Assembly: GCA_036345935.2 (NCBI GenBank)
Contig: JADWOT020000001.1
Coordinates: 25,189,886-25,253,885, forward strand
Direction: 5' to 3'
From: Taenia hydatigena
Lineage: Eukaryota > Platyhelminthes > Cestoda > Cyclophyllidea > Taeniidae
DNA: 64,000 nucleotides
Below, one piece after another: positions 1 through 14,400 of this stretch (its first letter is position 1; the number at the start of each line of letters is the position of its first letter). The position numbers and the translations under genes were made by a program. Below the pieces are notes generated by a model. It saw nothing but the letters and a program-made list of their open reading frames with translations. It searched no databases and had not been told where the DNA came from.

Positions 1-90
1 CTTTTTTGTGACAGAGAGCTCTATGGAGTAGGAGACAAGAATAACACCCATAGCAGCACTTGCAGAGAATGCACACAAATCGCCCCAGTT
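1..90 (-). CDS. candidate exon at window edge, product unknown
   Basis: Seen: on the minus strand a strong acceptor (pyrimidine-rich, ending ctttctttgcag) is followed by 30 open codons beginning NWGDLCAFSASAAMG and running off the left edge of the window. The segment is hydrophobic in its middle (AAMGVILVSYSIEL), which could be a membrane span or a buried helix. The same frame stays open upstream to about position 238, so the exon might be longer, starting after an AG at 238-239. It begins in phase 0, as required by the donor of the upstream candidate exon at 1381-1412. Inference: an internal exon of a gene continuing to the left. The family is not recognised. An open frame of this size is not significant by itself, so the call rests on the acceptor and the protein-like composition. 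Confidence 0.3.
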
Positions 91-1380
91 CTGCAAAGAA
101 AGGAAGCTCATATAACTCTTGCACAGGTCATCCCAAAGGACCTTCAAATTAGAGAAGTCAAATGAGTAGGGACCATATATTGAGTTATTTAGAAGTGCAT
201 GCCTATATGCGCCGATCGAAAGTGGGTCTGAAGTTGGCTATGGTATCTGAAGTGCTGGAAGCAGATTGGACAAACCACCGGCATGGTACGCTACGACGAA
301 ATGAAGAGTAGAAGTGATGGTATGGTTGCGACTAATCGACTTCTTGTCCGTATCGAAGAGCCTTGATCGCTGACATGCGTTCCCGCTATAGGTGAAGTAC
401 ACTCAAACAGGCAGATTCCTATTTAAAACCACGCATTGAGAGATGAGGCAATGATCTTTCATTCTTTGAATCATGCACACTTTGCTAGTTTGCGTGTGTA
501 CCCCTTGCATAAAACGGAGGGACGTACCGTACAATGGCCAGTTTCCCCAGCAGAATTCAAAAAGTAGCGTGCGGCCCCTAATTGAGTTGATTAAAAATTA
601 ACATGCTGACAATTTTGCAGTAGTTTTTTGTTAAATAAGTAGCGATTTTAGCCAGTTTTATTTATTTTACCTAGATGATTAGTGACAGTATGACAACCAA
701 AGGCCTCTTTAATGCCAAAAATAACAAATGGCAAAGTTCTACGAGATCTATCAAATCCTTCCTTGCCATTTTACAAATGATGCAAAATTCTTTGCAAGCG
801 TATTGACTGCTGACGTTAAAATTTGCAATGGGAGGCTCTTTATGAATTTTAGTCCTCGAAGAGTGTTAGTTCACATTGCAATTTGTCCCGAAACTGTGAT
901 CCGGGCATGTTCACACTGATATACGCCTATAAAAAGTAGGATGCCTCGGCTTTTGGTGATTAAGCGTCTTTGAAACTTACCGTACTACAAGCATGGTGAA
1001 AATAAAATCGATATTCATGGCGCGCATTTAACTGGGTGTGTATGATGATGTCCTCTTATTTCATTGAAAAAGATCCATGACTTTGGACTAACTGTGATTT
1101 AGCTACCTTCAACAAAAAAGCAATTAATGAGGCTAACGGATTTTTCTAGCGGTTCATAAAGGTTTGAAAACAAGAGCAGATGGACTTGGCACTTAACCTA
1201 GAGCTGCAACACTTTTCTGAATAATAACACATTTTGAAAGAGGGGATGTTAACAAAATCAAGCAAAATTGTGAAGGAGGAAAAGTGCACCAAACAAGCAT
1301 GACCTTCATAATTGCGCCTTGATCATAATGCTACCAACAAAGTATGCCCTAATCTAGCCAGCCTACTTGAGGCAACTTAC
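91..1380. other. putative intron, no other gene seen
   Basis: This stretch lies between the two left-edge candidate exons. The frame of the 1-90 exon remains open to about 238. The rest is AT-rich with no ORF that stands out; the 63-codon plus-strand ORF at 728-919 is of chance length. A GTAAGT-like donor on the minus strand near 975 has no usable acceptor in front of it. Confidence 0.25.
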
Positions 1381-1412
1381 CTTGGTAGTAAGATCGACGG
1401 AGCCTCTCAATT
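1381..1412 (-). CDS. candidate 32-nt micro-exon
   Basis: Seen: on the minus strand an acceptor ending tctacgctttcccag is followed by 32 nt and then a consensus donor AAG|GTAAGT (donor at 1375-1380). The open frame reads two leading bases and then LRGSVDLTTK, ending in phase 0. That phase fits the candidate exon at 1-90. Inference: an internal exon of the same minus-strand gene. Chance pairs of acceptor and donor at this spacing are common in this AT-rich sequence, so confidence is low. Confidence 0.25.
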
Positions 1413-4400
1413 CTGGGAAAGCGTAGAATATAGAAGTTGACTGGTTCCCATAATATGGCAAGTTAGTTTGTCTAACGGAATTCACTATTAGGCATAAAGC
1501 ACTATAGACGAATCGTTGATCCATTTTAAAAATTGTGCAATGCATTTCCTCTTGCCTTTCGTTTGATTTAGGAAGGAATTTTTAGCTTTGCAACTTGAGA
1601 AGTGGTTTGTTCGTCTGTCAACATGCAAGGCAAGATTTACATTGCTTTCCCCAGCTGCATGCTAGCCGGACATTTATTTGGACTAGCAACACGTCTGAGG
1701 TTCAAAAATTCACGTCCATTTTCGTGGAATAGAGTTGAGCTAAAGCACCGACTCGCCTGTCAGGTGTGGGAAAACGATGACTTAAGTCTTGCTCTACAGT
1801 TAGAGCTTCATGCCAAACGCGTAGATTTATGCCAGTTGAATCAATCCTACTTTGAGAGACAATTTATGGCAAGTAACCTTATAAAAAATACAGGAGTATT
1901 TAATTGTTTTTCCCCGATTTGCATCTATAAATGTCCTAAAAACTTTAAATGCGAATTAATGAAAGTTATAAATCATCAATTTTTATCTCATGGTCGTAAC
2001 TTGCAGTGTTCTAAATAATTCTGCCTGTTTTACATTAATAGATGAGTGGTAATCGTTATGAGGTTAGACCTATGATTAAAAAGCTGTAGCGCATTAAGAG
2101 TAGAAGATATTAAAATTTGAATAGACTTTTATTTCGCAACTCATGAAAACCTAAAATGATACAGTCGTGTGTCATTCTGTGGCATTACTTTGATGAAATC
2201 AGGGATGAGTCCAGCCTAATAGTACTCCTCGGTTAAGGCAGTTGTTCACCAACACAATTTGTAAAGCCATTAGCATCTAAGCTATCCTTTTCGACTTCCA
2301 TAAAAGAAGCATTTCCTATTTGCTTTTTTAATTTTTCACTTTAAACAATCCTGCCAGTTAGATTATACTTTTGAGGAGTACTAACAATCGCCTGCCCCAA
2401 AAATGTTCGAAGTGTTGCAAGTTAATAAACATCAATTTTATCTTATTTTTGGCTACTACCTAATCCTCAGTAGTTGCATCTATTAGTTAATCAGTGAATG
2501 ATTAAAGGGTTGGGAGTAGAGAAGTTGGGGTTAATATCCCACTAAAGGAATGCCGTTTGTAGTTCCTTACTTTGAAAAAAAAACAGGGAGCGCCAGTATA
2601 AATAAGACATCGGGAAAACAAAACAAACTCAGTGACTGCGCATGAAGTTATCAAAATATTACGGACTCATCCATAGAAGTTGAATTAGGAAGTAAGCTAG
2701 AGAGAATTAGTAGGAAGTTAGCTGTGCCAGGACTTTACATTAGGCCTTACATTTCATTTTCGATTATGTAACGTCGAAAAATACAAACTTTCTAATAGAA
2801 AACTGAATTATTTTTTAGTTGCACAAAATATGTCCTTAGTTTGCAAGTGATCCTTGGTATAAAAATGTTCTAAAACTACCTGCATTTGCAACATTATTCT
2901 TTTTGACTGGTCTGGGCAATAATATAACCAAAGAGTAAATACTAATCGATTATTCAAGGCTGTGAAATGAAATGTCTCTTGACTAGGGCCTTTCTGACCT
3001 GCTACTGCGAAATGTTTTCCAATCGTCAAGCAATATTCGAATAAGTTGTCGAAAAAGGCACCTCTCATACGCTCACGTGAGAAGAGGTGAGGTGAGGCTT
3101 AGCGGTGAATCACGATTAAATCGATCCTGGGAACATCGACACTGTGAAGGCTGTATTTTAATTAATATTAGGAAGTTAGAATGAATTGAAGAATTAACGA
3201 ACCCTATTATCCATTAAAAGGGTTTCATTTAATTTAAGCTTGGAAAAGCATCCATAGTTGAATGCTAGGTAAAATACCATAAAACCTAGTTCCTCAAAGA
3301 AATACTAAGGAATAAGCAAAACGCTCAGATACTAAAACATATGCTTTAGTAGTCGTTACACAGCTCCACCATTACCATTCAGAAGCTTATCTCATCAAAA
3401 TTCAGTCGACATAGAAGCAGAGAAGTCTACACGTCCGTACAGTTAAACTATGGAAGACATCAATTTATGTTAAAACGCAACCTAGACAATTCTGTTTGGC
3501 CTTAAGAGCGCACCGACTGATCACTCAGCAGACGTCAACGTAGATGCAATGTGCTGCTTAAGCATTTGCCACAACCATGCATTTCTTAATCACTTGGGCT
3601 GAGATCTAGACAGGAATCAATGTCAAGCACTCGCAACTTGGTTTAAGATGCTCTCAGAAGATTCTCATCATGGTCTCATGCTTTGGACAATCACACTAAC
3701 AAATGCTCAATAGATCATAAAAGGGATAAAATTTTGATGAAATCAGTTTTACGTCTGGGCATGAATGACGATTTCAGAAAATATTTAATAACTCTACCAC
3801 CCTGCTTGATCAACAAGGTGTTAAAAATGACCATAAGGGCTAAATTACACTTAAGTCAGCAGTTTAATGAGAACTTTTTTTAAAGCACCCCTATCGCCGG
3901 ACAGATCGTGTTGATTAGGATGGGATAGTAACGTTCAAAAGGGAGAGCACTAAATGTATTTCAGCTGCCTTCTTTTGTGCCAGGTTGGTAAAAATGACAA
4001 TTGTAGGCGCAATTGGCAATCTTAGCACTATAGCACTATAGCTTCACACCACACATAAACGCTAACCCCGTCTTAGCTGGTTCTGTACAAGTAATAAGAA
4101 TTAGAGTTTGAAACACTCTTACGAAAATCTAATTCCATTATTTTATTTCTACAAAACATACACCTTTAGGATAACCCTTTTGACCCTCCAAACCCACGAT
4201 CAATCATTGGTTGGGAATAGCTTAGAATTCATTCAAAAAAGAAGTGAAAAAGGACGTTTCTTATTGCCAGAACCATTTAAACCAAATTGATAGCATATTC
4301 GGTAACTGCAGTAGCATCACGTCGCATGCTTTGGCCACAAATTGACTGTTTCACCGGGTATGCTGTCTTTGTTACTGCCTTACAATGGTGCTGGTAAGAT

Positions 4401-7400
4401 GAGTGTAGTGTCTTCCGCCACTGCGCATTGGAGATGAAGTTAAGGAACCGGCAGTAGGTGGAATGCAAAGCCCTTGAAGAAATAGAGCTCAAGTATCATT
4501 GAGTAAAAAATTCTACTTATCAAATGCTGAAAGATATAAATCTACAAGTGCGCATGCAGTGCTTTCCATTTGCGTCAAAATTTGTTGTTTTACGAATAAT
4601 TGCATTAACGTCAAAAATCTTAAGCAATGTGTAGGTTGAATTTAGATTTTCATAATTAAATTCAGGTTTATTTGTAGGCAAACGGGCAAAAGCACAAATA
4701 TTTGGTAATATAAAACAAAGGAATTCGCTGAAGGTACGGCCTGTTTTAGGAATCAAAAGAATGGAGAAGGATTTTGCTTCCATAACACATAGGTCTCGAG
4801 TAAGAGTTTTAGCTGTCAATTCGCGAACTTTACATTTTTTTAATGAGAATCATTCCTCGCCATGTGCAGATTTTGACAGATACAACAACTGCTGTAAGCA
4901 AGCCGAACATTTCGACATGCAAGCTTACTAAACATTCAACTGTTTGAAGACCTGGTGTGCTGATATAGTGCAAAGATTTGCGCTGCCATTCTGCTACGTG
5001 TCTAACCTTTATCGTAACTATAAACTTCAGTTTCTGCTTTTGCTAACAGACTTAAATTTTACCTCTTTGTTAAGGGGCTCTTTGGGCATCACTCGGATGT
5101 GTCTACCTCCGGTCATTAAGTAGACGATATCATCCCTTCACCTCTGCCCAACCTTTCGCAAGCCAAGCCATACAAGGAGCAAAGCACTTGTAAAATGGCT
5201 TTATTATGATCATCAGCATTCTTCAGATCAAATTTAATTGAGAAATATGCTTGGACTCTACCGAATTCTTCGTTCTTTATGCCCTTGAAATCCCCATACT
5301 CTTTTTCGTAAAGGGCGCGGCCTTGACTTAAGCATACTTTTTGATCAAAAGAGCATGGGCAGTGTGCGTTCTTGTGAGTCTCAAAGTACCAGAAGGTTGG
5401 AATCATTCTGTTACAACCGAATATTCTCGGATAATTTGATTTACTCAGTGAGTGCCAGTGCATGAAACTTTGCTGTTACTAACTCGTGTATAGTTTGATA
5501 CACCCATGCTATTCTACCGCATTGGCATTTGATTTAAGTTCTTCAGCGTGGTGTAAATGACGAAAATATTTAAAATCATCGAAATTAGGAGAAAGTATTT
5601 GCAGGAGGATTCAGCTTATTCTATTTATCATGCGCTTGCAAAACGAAAGGTAGTAGCCACCTCTAGGAAGCATGAATGGATAAAAAAAACGGTGACTAAG
5701 AATAAAATCAAGGAGTAGCATTCGAAATTTTGAAAAAAATATTAAAATTAAAATTTCAAAAGAATTATATTTGAAACACGATGCGGAATCTTGATGCCTA
5801 GTAAGTAGAGGGCATTCCTCTAAATGGACAAACTTTAACATAGATTAAAAACTGGTTCCTGTTTTAATTGCTGACTAAAACTCATTCAACGATCCCTAAT
5901 AACCTATCCGTCTGGAATCTACCATTTACTTAGTAACTGCGGTCGTTTAAAATGCAATGAAAGATAGTGGATTGCCTAGGTGCAGTAAAATTGTATTTTT
6001 GTCTAAAAAGTAAATCTAAAAGATGTACCCTACTGAAAGTCTGCTAATTGATGATCCAAATGAAAGAGCGAAATATGATATTGTGGCAATGAAGTAGAAA
6101 TGCAAGTTGGACATTGTGCTTAGACTAGTGATTTTGGCTATAAAGTCTGTCACATGCTGATGCCTATTCATCTGACCAGCCTTTTGGCCTTCAAATTGAC
6201 TTCCCGTTCGTAATATTATTCCTTGTTAAACTTTCTTGCTTTACGAATCCAGTTGATCATCTATGTAAAAAGTTTTGTTAACGCATACATTAGTGCGTCG
6301 GTCAGTCAGTCAATCTAACTGCATTTGAATAATCCAATCCGTGCTTAATACCCCTCTCTTTCCTTTAAATTTAATGCTTGGTTCGCCTTAATGGAAAGGT
6401 ACATGCTGTTGATTACCATAGCATTTTTAATAGCCTTGATCCGATTTTTGGTGCGTTTGGCTACCCATGCGGTGCCACCCTGTTTTAAAGGCTTGTATCA
6501 AGATCCGAACATCCTTTGCTCTCTTAAAAGACAGTTTAAGATCTGGACCCCTTAAGATGGTTGCTCTTTACCATTTGTTCCTCAGCAGTTTGCAAATACT
6601 TTTGGAGGCGGTATAAGTTTTTGCTTACCATGGGACCATCTACGTACGAGAAGTAATCCACTTCTAATCCTGGCATAATGCTCAATTTTTAAATTTATTT
6701 TAAAGCCGTAAACTTAAGGATTCTGATATGGAGAGCAAAATTTTTCAAGTGACTGCCATGCGAAGAGGTCATGTCAAAACTACTGCCTTACTGTCAAGTG
6801 CCAACGCATTAATGTTCTACCTTGCTATCACCTTCAATGCATCTAGCCTTAAAAAAGGAATTAATTATCTACGGAAAGCTTTAAGGATGACAAATCAAAT
6901 AATTTCTGCTCTAGCTCTGCTTGCAGAAGAGGTTTGATTATAAGCAGAAAATATTTTATGCCAACATCATGCACTCTTTTTTCATTTGTTCCACTTAAAA
7001 TTTTAATCATGCGATTGCCGAGTGCTGAGCTTTGATGAAAATAGCATTCGCTACCTCAGCACTTTAGGCAATTTAGCAATAGGCGGGGCAAAATTTTTAT
7101 GCAGAATATTTGTCCAGCATGAACTTCTGAGTTTTACTGCTGCAAAAAAGAAGGCGCGCTCTTTTCGTTTTACTGTGATTGTGAACAAAAAGGCTTAAAT
7201 ACGTTAACAGAAATGCTTTGAATAAAAATTTGTGTTACAGAAGCTGTATGACTACCACTTATCTAATAGCCACGTCTTTTTGCCACGCATCTTATTTATT
7301 TTATGAATAATGCTCACGTTTAAACTGACCAGCGCAGTAACGTCCACATTCAAAGAGGACACCCTAAGGCCAGAAGGAATTGACATGTATTTGCATCCCC

Positions 7401-8300
7401 AAGAGGTAATGTACCTTATTCGATTAAAGGCAGTAGTGCTTCTTCGTGATCACGCCAGATGCAGAGGATGACTTCTGCTAAGTTGTTTTTAGGTATTCAT
7501 TACCTAGTACTGCTAAGGGCTGGTCGATGAATCGCAACAAATGCGCTCGACAAGTCGCTTACCATTTAAAGGCCTCACAGTTAAAGTAGGGAGTATAAAG
7601 CTACTGATTAGAACATATATGTCTCTCAGCTTTTTATGAATAAGCACTGTCTAGCCATCAAGCTGTTGTTTTAGCTTTGGCAGCCCGTTTTGTAAGTGCA
7701 CTTGCGTAGGAGGTTAATATCTATATGGCACCAATACAGAAAGCTTTGAAAATGAATTTGTACGATTACTGTAAAAAACCATGATTTTTATTGTTAGTCG
7801 ACTGAATGCACGATTGGTAATTGAAACAGTTTCAAGAACTAACGCCGTTCTAGGGAATCTTTTGCTGGAATGTCAAAAATTTATTACCTTGCCATAGCAA
7901 AATCGAAATTGCCATTACTTTAGAAGGGATTTTATACATGTACTAATTTAAAGACATTATTGCGCGCGTTCATTCATTTTAAAGTTTAAAAAGAACTAAT
8001 GATAAGTAAAGGAAAGTAGATCTCTAAAATTCCAAGCCCTTGTGACCGAAGACATAGCTTTAACGCAAAGGCCTTACGCAACTCAAATGCTATCTTTTGA
8101 TATTACAGGAGCTGCATTGAAGAACTGAAATAAATCTACTTCTGCTTCACTTGCGGTGCCAAATCCTTCAGTAAGGTTAGATGATAGAAGCTTACGTCGA
8201 TTGGAAATCCTTGCTAAGCGTGATAATAGACCATGCTACTTGAGTGAATTCGCATCCTCTCGCCTTGTCCAAATATGCACACACTTTAAAAGACCTTTAG
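1413..8300. other. no supported gene
   Basis: AT-rich non-coding sequence. The longest ORF of the window lies here (1602-2018, plus, 138 codons), but its length matches the chance maximum for about 38-40% GC, it has no recognisable domain and no splice or promoter context. A 115-codon minus ORF at 5116-5463 is in the same class. Small tandem repeats occur at 4024-4042 and near 6299 (GTCA units). On the minus strand at about 6545-6683 a short open frame beginning MPGLEVDYFSYVDG ends at a GTAAGC-like donor or runs on for 46 codons; no family could be assigned. Confidence 0.4.
4024..4042. repeat. tandem octamer, 2.4 copies
   Basis: The octamer AGCACTAT occurs twice in exact tandem followed by AGC. 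It is too short to be more than slippage. Confidence 0.7.
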
Positions 8301-8336
8301 ATGACTAAGCGCCTGTCTGGAGAAAATTCACTTGAG
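8301..8336 (+). CDS. isolated candidate micro-exon
   Basis: Seen: an acceptor-like tract ending agacctttag precedes 36 nt that read MTKRLSGENSLE with no stop, followed directly by GTGAGC. The block is phase 0 at both ends. No neighbouring plus-strand exon could be joined to it, and no family is recognised. It may be a real micro-exon or a chance splice-site pair. Confidence 0.15.
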
Positions 8337-9599
8337 GTGAGCGCACCAATTTAACATTTGTTTAAACCAGTTTCTACCATATTTTCATACGATCAACCTT
8401 AGAGCCGTCTAAAATGGTTTGTTCACTCTCGGCAAGGCTTCACATCCAAATAATTTCATTGGATTCGTTATTCATTGTACCGATTTAACAAAGATGCAAA
8501 CTATAAATGGAGTCTGACAATAATCTAAATGCTGGCAAGCAGCGAGGGAACAGAAAAGTAAAGGTTGCTTTTGGTGATGAGCAAGCAACATCGGGAGTTG
8601 TTTGAAGTGCCTTAGTTAAAAAACGAACACATAACTCGGCCAATTCTATCTTATCATATTCGTCGTTCTTCCACTTCGCAAAACTTTTATTAATTTAAAT
8701 AAAAATAAAAAGTTACCATTTCTTACGAAAAGCGCTGTTTTATAGGCGTTTCATAAAAAATTCTGTGCACTGCAAAGTAGAACAGGAGACAAAAAGAAAT
8801 TTTGCGTTAAAACTTTTTGAGTAAATTCCGTTGGGTGCCATTTTCGCCTAGGACTTGATTGCCAGTCATACCAATCCAAGTCATGTAGTAGGTATCTGTA
8901 CTACTTAACCATTTGATAACTCACACATTTAACTTCGCATTTGTCCAAGAATCCAATTCTTACTTTTCAAAATGGATTTAAGGTAACTATGCATAGACAT
9001 GTGCTGCAAGAAACAATTTCCTCTTCATTCATGTAATTTTGAACTACTAACAGCAATCTCTCTGTTCTGACGAAAATCCGTCGCTTATCGACCGATTGCG
9101 GACCATTTTCCCCTCAATAACTATTCTGCCATCTCTAAAAAGGCTTGTTTTGCAAAATCAAAGTACTTTAAGGTAAGATAAGCAGAACCGCGAAGACAAT
9201 CATAACATTTTGGTTTGTTTACTTCTAACGGGAAGCAAAATGCAGCCATCTCATCCCTTTTGAAAGCACCAAAGCCATTATTCATTTCCTATATTTAATA
9301 ATAATGCAAACTTTAGTAAAATAAGAGAAAAAGAGCTTTTGATCCTGAAAAAAGTTGGAAGCAAGAGCGTTAACAGGCAATGTAATTTTAACGAGGTTAA
9401 AAAACACTTTCCATTACGCTCACTTTATCAGCTAAATCGCACATCTGTCCATGTAATGCCAAGCTTTTCATCACCCGACCTTCCTCTTAATGTATTTTAG
9501 TCAGTTCTCAACGCTCAAACATTTGCTGGCATTTCATGGACTTGTAACTCACTGGCTTTTCTAACGACTTTCCTTGCATAATTTCGGAAAATTATTGAC

Positions 9600-9890
9600 C
9601 ACTGCACTTCTTCTTGGCTACAGTGCCTTAGCTGCATTTTTGTTTTCTACGCCCCTATATGTTCTTATTTTTCATTATTTTGACGCAATATTTTGATCTA
9701 CTACTTTACCAATCCCCATGGTTGCCTCGTCATGTCCTTTCCATTTGTTTATACTTTCGTCTTATGCTTTTTTAAAATACACCTCAGATGCTACTCTATT
9801 CCCTTATGAAAATGCTTATTAGTCCATTTTTTCCTCTCCACCCATTTATCTATCCATCCATTTTTACATCGTCACATTATAATTACTGTC
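9600..9890 (+). other. pyrimidine-rich strand-asymmetric tract
   Basis: The plus strand here is strongly enriched in C and T with few purine runs, including stretches such as tttttcctctccacccattt and tatctatccatcca. A similar tract lies at 40770-41240. No coding frame accompanies it. Possible explanations are an old simple-sequence expansion or a degraded dispersed element. Confidence 0.5.
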
Positions 9891-11431
9891 TACCCACGTT
9901 TTGATAAAATTTTACTGTGAATTTTAATTTTAATGGGTTGTATGCGAGGCGAAAGAAACGATGTGGGACAGAGGTTCTAAATAGTAGTAGACTACACCTT
10001 ACATATGCCTTTGCATGCTCTAAAAGACATCCTGATCGATCAGAGAAATTAGTAGACTCATGTTTGGCATATTGATGCATTCTCTTAAGACATCCAGAAT
10101 TATTTTAAAATATCTACATTAGCCAATGCATAAGTCAAGGATTGGGAAGTTAAATATTTGAAGGTAAATCTCTGCGACATTGCTGCTGACCAATGAGGAC
10201 TTTAGCATATATGTGTTTTCCATATCCTGCTGACCTCATTGTAGGGCCCTGTCTTCAAGCACGAGCCTGACATTCTTTATCTTTCTGTCTCTCTCTCCCA
10301 TTCAACTATTTCCCCTTCTTCATAGAAATGACAGCCGACTACCAAAAATGGCAACCAAAAGGGTCTCCTAACGCTCTTTGGCTATTTACGACCTCAAAAG
10401 CATGCATTTATGGTTTGAGGTGTTGGTTTCTAAACGACTTTAGATGAGACGCCAGCTCTGATTATTTTATGTATTTAGCAATACCAGACTCATCCGATGA
10501 AAACGTTTTTTAATGAAAAATAGCCCAGGTCTTGCTGCCATCTCATGTCAAGCTCAATAACTATGGGAAATGCCTAGTAAGCCTTAACACGGATCAATGC
10601 CAAGGCAGTGATAGGTTTCAGAGAACCTTTTAATTGTCTAGTGCAACACGTGGAGGTCAAAGTCAAACCTATGAAGCTTTTTTGTCTTCTCGAATCAACA
10701 AAAAGCTCCAATTCTGCATTCTACTTATATCCTGTTCAATATACTTGTTGCCATATGCGCCATCGGATTTAATGCTTTGTTTTGTAAAAAATACAGTCAA
10801 ATCCAAGTATTTCGGCGGATCTATAACTATGGGAAAACTTATTGACGAATGATGGCAAGTTGTGCTCCACATAAGCTATTTGCGTAACTGATGAGAGTTT
10901 GTCACACTTTTTCAGATTTATGCTTGACCTCAGTTTCATAAAATACGGCCACAAAACGCAAAGCAGGCCTAGTAATACTGAGAAAGCACAAACAAACTAA
11001 AATTAAAGGGATGACTTAAAGAACAGACCCAGTCTCCCTTACAATACGGAGTAATTTTAACCCTAAATCAATGAGCATTGGCAGCTGATGGTGAGAAAAA
11101 TATTTTAGCAGTCAGAATTCAGGCAGGGAACTTATAATTTTCAAACTTGTTGCTGATGCCTAAACTACAGAGCAGCCCAACTTGGACCGCTTTTACCTAG
11201 TCGACCGCCAGCCTCATTAATAGACTGATTTCGGCCTTCAGTCCTCTACCCACTTTAACATACTAGTTTATCGGACCTGTAATAATGCAAATGCCAAGAA
11301 CATTTTCTGCCTTTTAGGTGGTTAGGTTGATGGGTTATAAGGCAAAAGGCACTTAATTAGACAAGCCGCAGAGTATTTGATTAACTCAAAATACCATCGG
11401 GGTGTGGCCACCAAATTCAAAAGGCTCGAAA

Positions 11432-11444
11432 TGTGTGTGTGTGT
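11432..11444. repeat. (TG)n microsatellite, short
   Basis: An uninterrupted TG dinucleotide run of 13 bases. Confidence 0.8.
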
Positions 11445-14400
11445 CATCTCTAACTCCTACGCAATAATTAAAGAGACGCTTTTACTGCTCGAACAACCAT
11501 AAAACCGTTTTTAATGGAAAGGGGCGGAAAGTGCAGAGATGGGTGCTTGCCGTTTGGTAGCATCTGACTGGGCTAGCCTCAAGGATCTTAGCACTGCTGG
11601 GTGGTGATGTTAAATCAGCACAAACTTAGGGTTTAAATTGAGAGCACATATGCCTAAACGTTACAAATTCGTGAGCTATCCCAACACATTAATCGATAAG
11701 GTACTTTTGCATCGCTGAAAGATGATTTTGCTGGATTATAATTTTAAAAATACTCTTAAAAGCTAGCAGTATTATGTCAAAGACTAGCCAGATGAAGGCA
11801 TGCTCCCAATCGAATGAGGAGCAAAACACTTTAGTTAAAAAGCGTTTCACCTATTCGTATTTGAACATCAACTGGCTCGTGTCAACTTGCGACTCTTTAA
11901 AGGGCTGTTATGTGTTTTGGCTTTGAAAACTCATCATTTTAAATGCTGCTCCTTTGAGTTCCATTGAGTAAAACGTCCTTTGCATTGGTGATAATTATTA
12001 CGACCTTAAAGATGGCTAAATAAGTATAAGCAGTGAGCAAATTTGAGTTACCAGTAGGAAAAATCTGTAAAGCGAATAGAAAGATCTAAGAAAACTAGTT
12101 TAATGTCCTGATATGCAAAAACGCATTCATATTTCCGTTGAGAGCATAATTCCATCCGTGTTCTAGTGAATTAAAAGCATGCCTTTAGTCCATCAATACG
12201 GCTTTCTTGTAACAGAGAAGCACTACGTGAATCATATTTAGCGACCGAGGGGTGATAGGTGGTAGCTACCACTAAACTACTTTCCAGAGATTGACCATTT
12301 TGAAGGATGCAATTTTATGCTGACTATATAAGGCAAAAGCGATTTAATGCATTTGAATACATTATCAGTCCTTTTTGTTACGTGCATTATCCCTGTTACA
12401 CATGGCTAAGACTTATGGTATTTAACTCGATCATCTAAGGAAGTCTCCGGGTGAGGTAAGTAAGGACCATCTCAAATTATTAAAAAATGCTGCTATAACA
12501 GCTGCATAAATTCAGAAAACAATGAGAATATGTGCATGGCCTTGACAACGAAACCGAAGTTATTGGGTGACATGGACATTGGGTTGATTGGCACCTTTGA
12601 TAATTTTAGAACTGACCGAGAAATACTTGACAGATGTTTTGACAGGCTTGCAGTGAAATTCAATTTTTGATGCAAGTTATAAGCTGGCATCGATATCATT
12701 AGGACAAACTCTAAACTGCTTGCAAATGACAAATAATTGCAGGCTTTGGACTCCTTGAAGTAAAGAGGTGGCTTATTCAAGATGCTTTTAAGGCAGTAGC
12801 TAAACTTGCTGCAAAATTCTTTGTCATTATGGATGCGAAATGCCATTACCGAGCAAATTGGATGCCAAATGCGGAGAGCTTAATATATTTTGTGCATCAG
12901 TGACACTAATCCCACGATCAACGTTAAAAGTGTAAGGGAAAATTGTACGTGGCCAATAACTTCAGATGTAAGGTAAAAGTAACGAGATAATTATTTTATT
13001 TAAATAAGATCTTGTCGACTTCTAAGGGAAGACGAAGTCTCTTGATTTTAAACTCTGTGGTTAAATTACGTGACATGAGAAATATAGCATTGTATTGCCC
13101 GGAAAACTACCGTTGCTTGTTAATCCGTGCCACCATCAGCAAAAGTCATAAATGTGTTTGGTCGAATATTATTCTGCAGTTTTAGCGACTATTTGCCAGA
13201 GCAAGTTTTATGGCGAAGTTTTGCCAAGATCGCTGATCCTAAATGGTTTGCTGCTTACGTGGCCTCTGGCGACACCCTCAAGGGATCAACATTTCCTTGC
13301 CCTATAATTTGTCCATTCTTAACTCTTTTTCTAATAATTTCTAACTGTGGCTATTAATTGACGATGTTTGCTTCAGAAATCATTAAGGTAGAGCAATGAA
13401 GCTTATAAGTTTACAAGAAGGATGATGTTTGAACCTTTCTGCCTCTAAACAAAGCCTGGACATCTAGAATGAGCAATGCTTTGCAGAGTAAAAAAGAAAG
13501 TAGCTTTTGTGTAAATATATGTTAGAGTGTCATTAGCTTAGCCATTCCATGTGGTTAAAAAACATTTCGTTGGAAATGTATGCTATTTGCATCTAAAATT
13601 TTTAGTCAAATGTATAAATCTTGCAACTGATTTGAAATTTCTGCGCACCAAATAAATTTATCTGACTAAAGATCGAAGGAATAACCCAAAAATTTAATGG
13701 AAATGCGATTTTAACCCACTGCCATAGTTTAACAAAATACTGCTTTAAACTACCATAGCTGAGATTTTTCCAATCTAAAGGTAGGAAAAGAGGTAATAAT
13801 ATAGTCTAAAGTAACACTATTTTAAGCCCTATACAAAGCAAGAGGAGCTACAATTTTCTTTTTTGCAATTCCTTTGCACAACTTTGGCTTTCAAAGTACC
13901 AAGACCATACGGGTAAATGCTGGGTGACTAAACTGGGTAAAACGGTGTCTGGGAAGATGCCTTTCCTATCCTTCACCATGGTTAGATAAGCATGAATTAG
14001 CCCGGAGTAAAAGCATTACTAAATTTAGTAGAAGGCTTGATTACTCTTCTTAGAAGGACGGAAGGATTTCATATGGTAGTAAACATGTTAGGGTTCTAAT
14101 TATTTAGAAATTAAAAATTTAAAGTCTTTTGCAAGCTTAAGCATTGATCAGGAGAGAAGAAATCAAGACTTTAACAATCATGGGCTTATCTCATCAAAAT
14201 ATTTGATCACCGATTTAATTATTTTGCCTGGATTTTTTATCATGTCAGACACAGACATAGTATTGTTCTGATCCTGGTGTTTCAACAAACGCATTTCATC
14301 TAAATCGATCACTCCTTGAGAATGTCATTTGAATTCAAGTAGCAGCATGTTAAATATGTTGGCCAAACAGTTGCACCAACATCCCGGTCACAAAAAAGGA

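Noticed and set aside
1602..2018. Longest ORF of the window (138 codons, plus)
   Set aside because: Its length equals the chance maximum expected for 64 kb at this base composition. No domain, promoter or splice context supports it.
5116..5463. 115-codon minus ORF
   Set aside because: Chance length, no recognisable motif, no splice signals at sensible positions.
6545..6683. Minus-strand frame with a YVDG motif resembling the YVDD of copia-type reverse transcriptase
   Set aside because: The second Asp is replaced, no other reverse-transcriptase blocks, integrase or LTRs were found nearby, and the downstream frame is full of stops.
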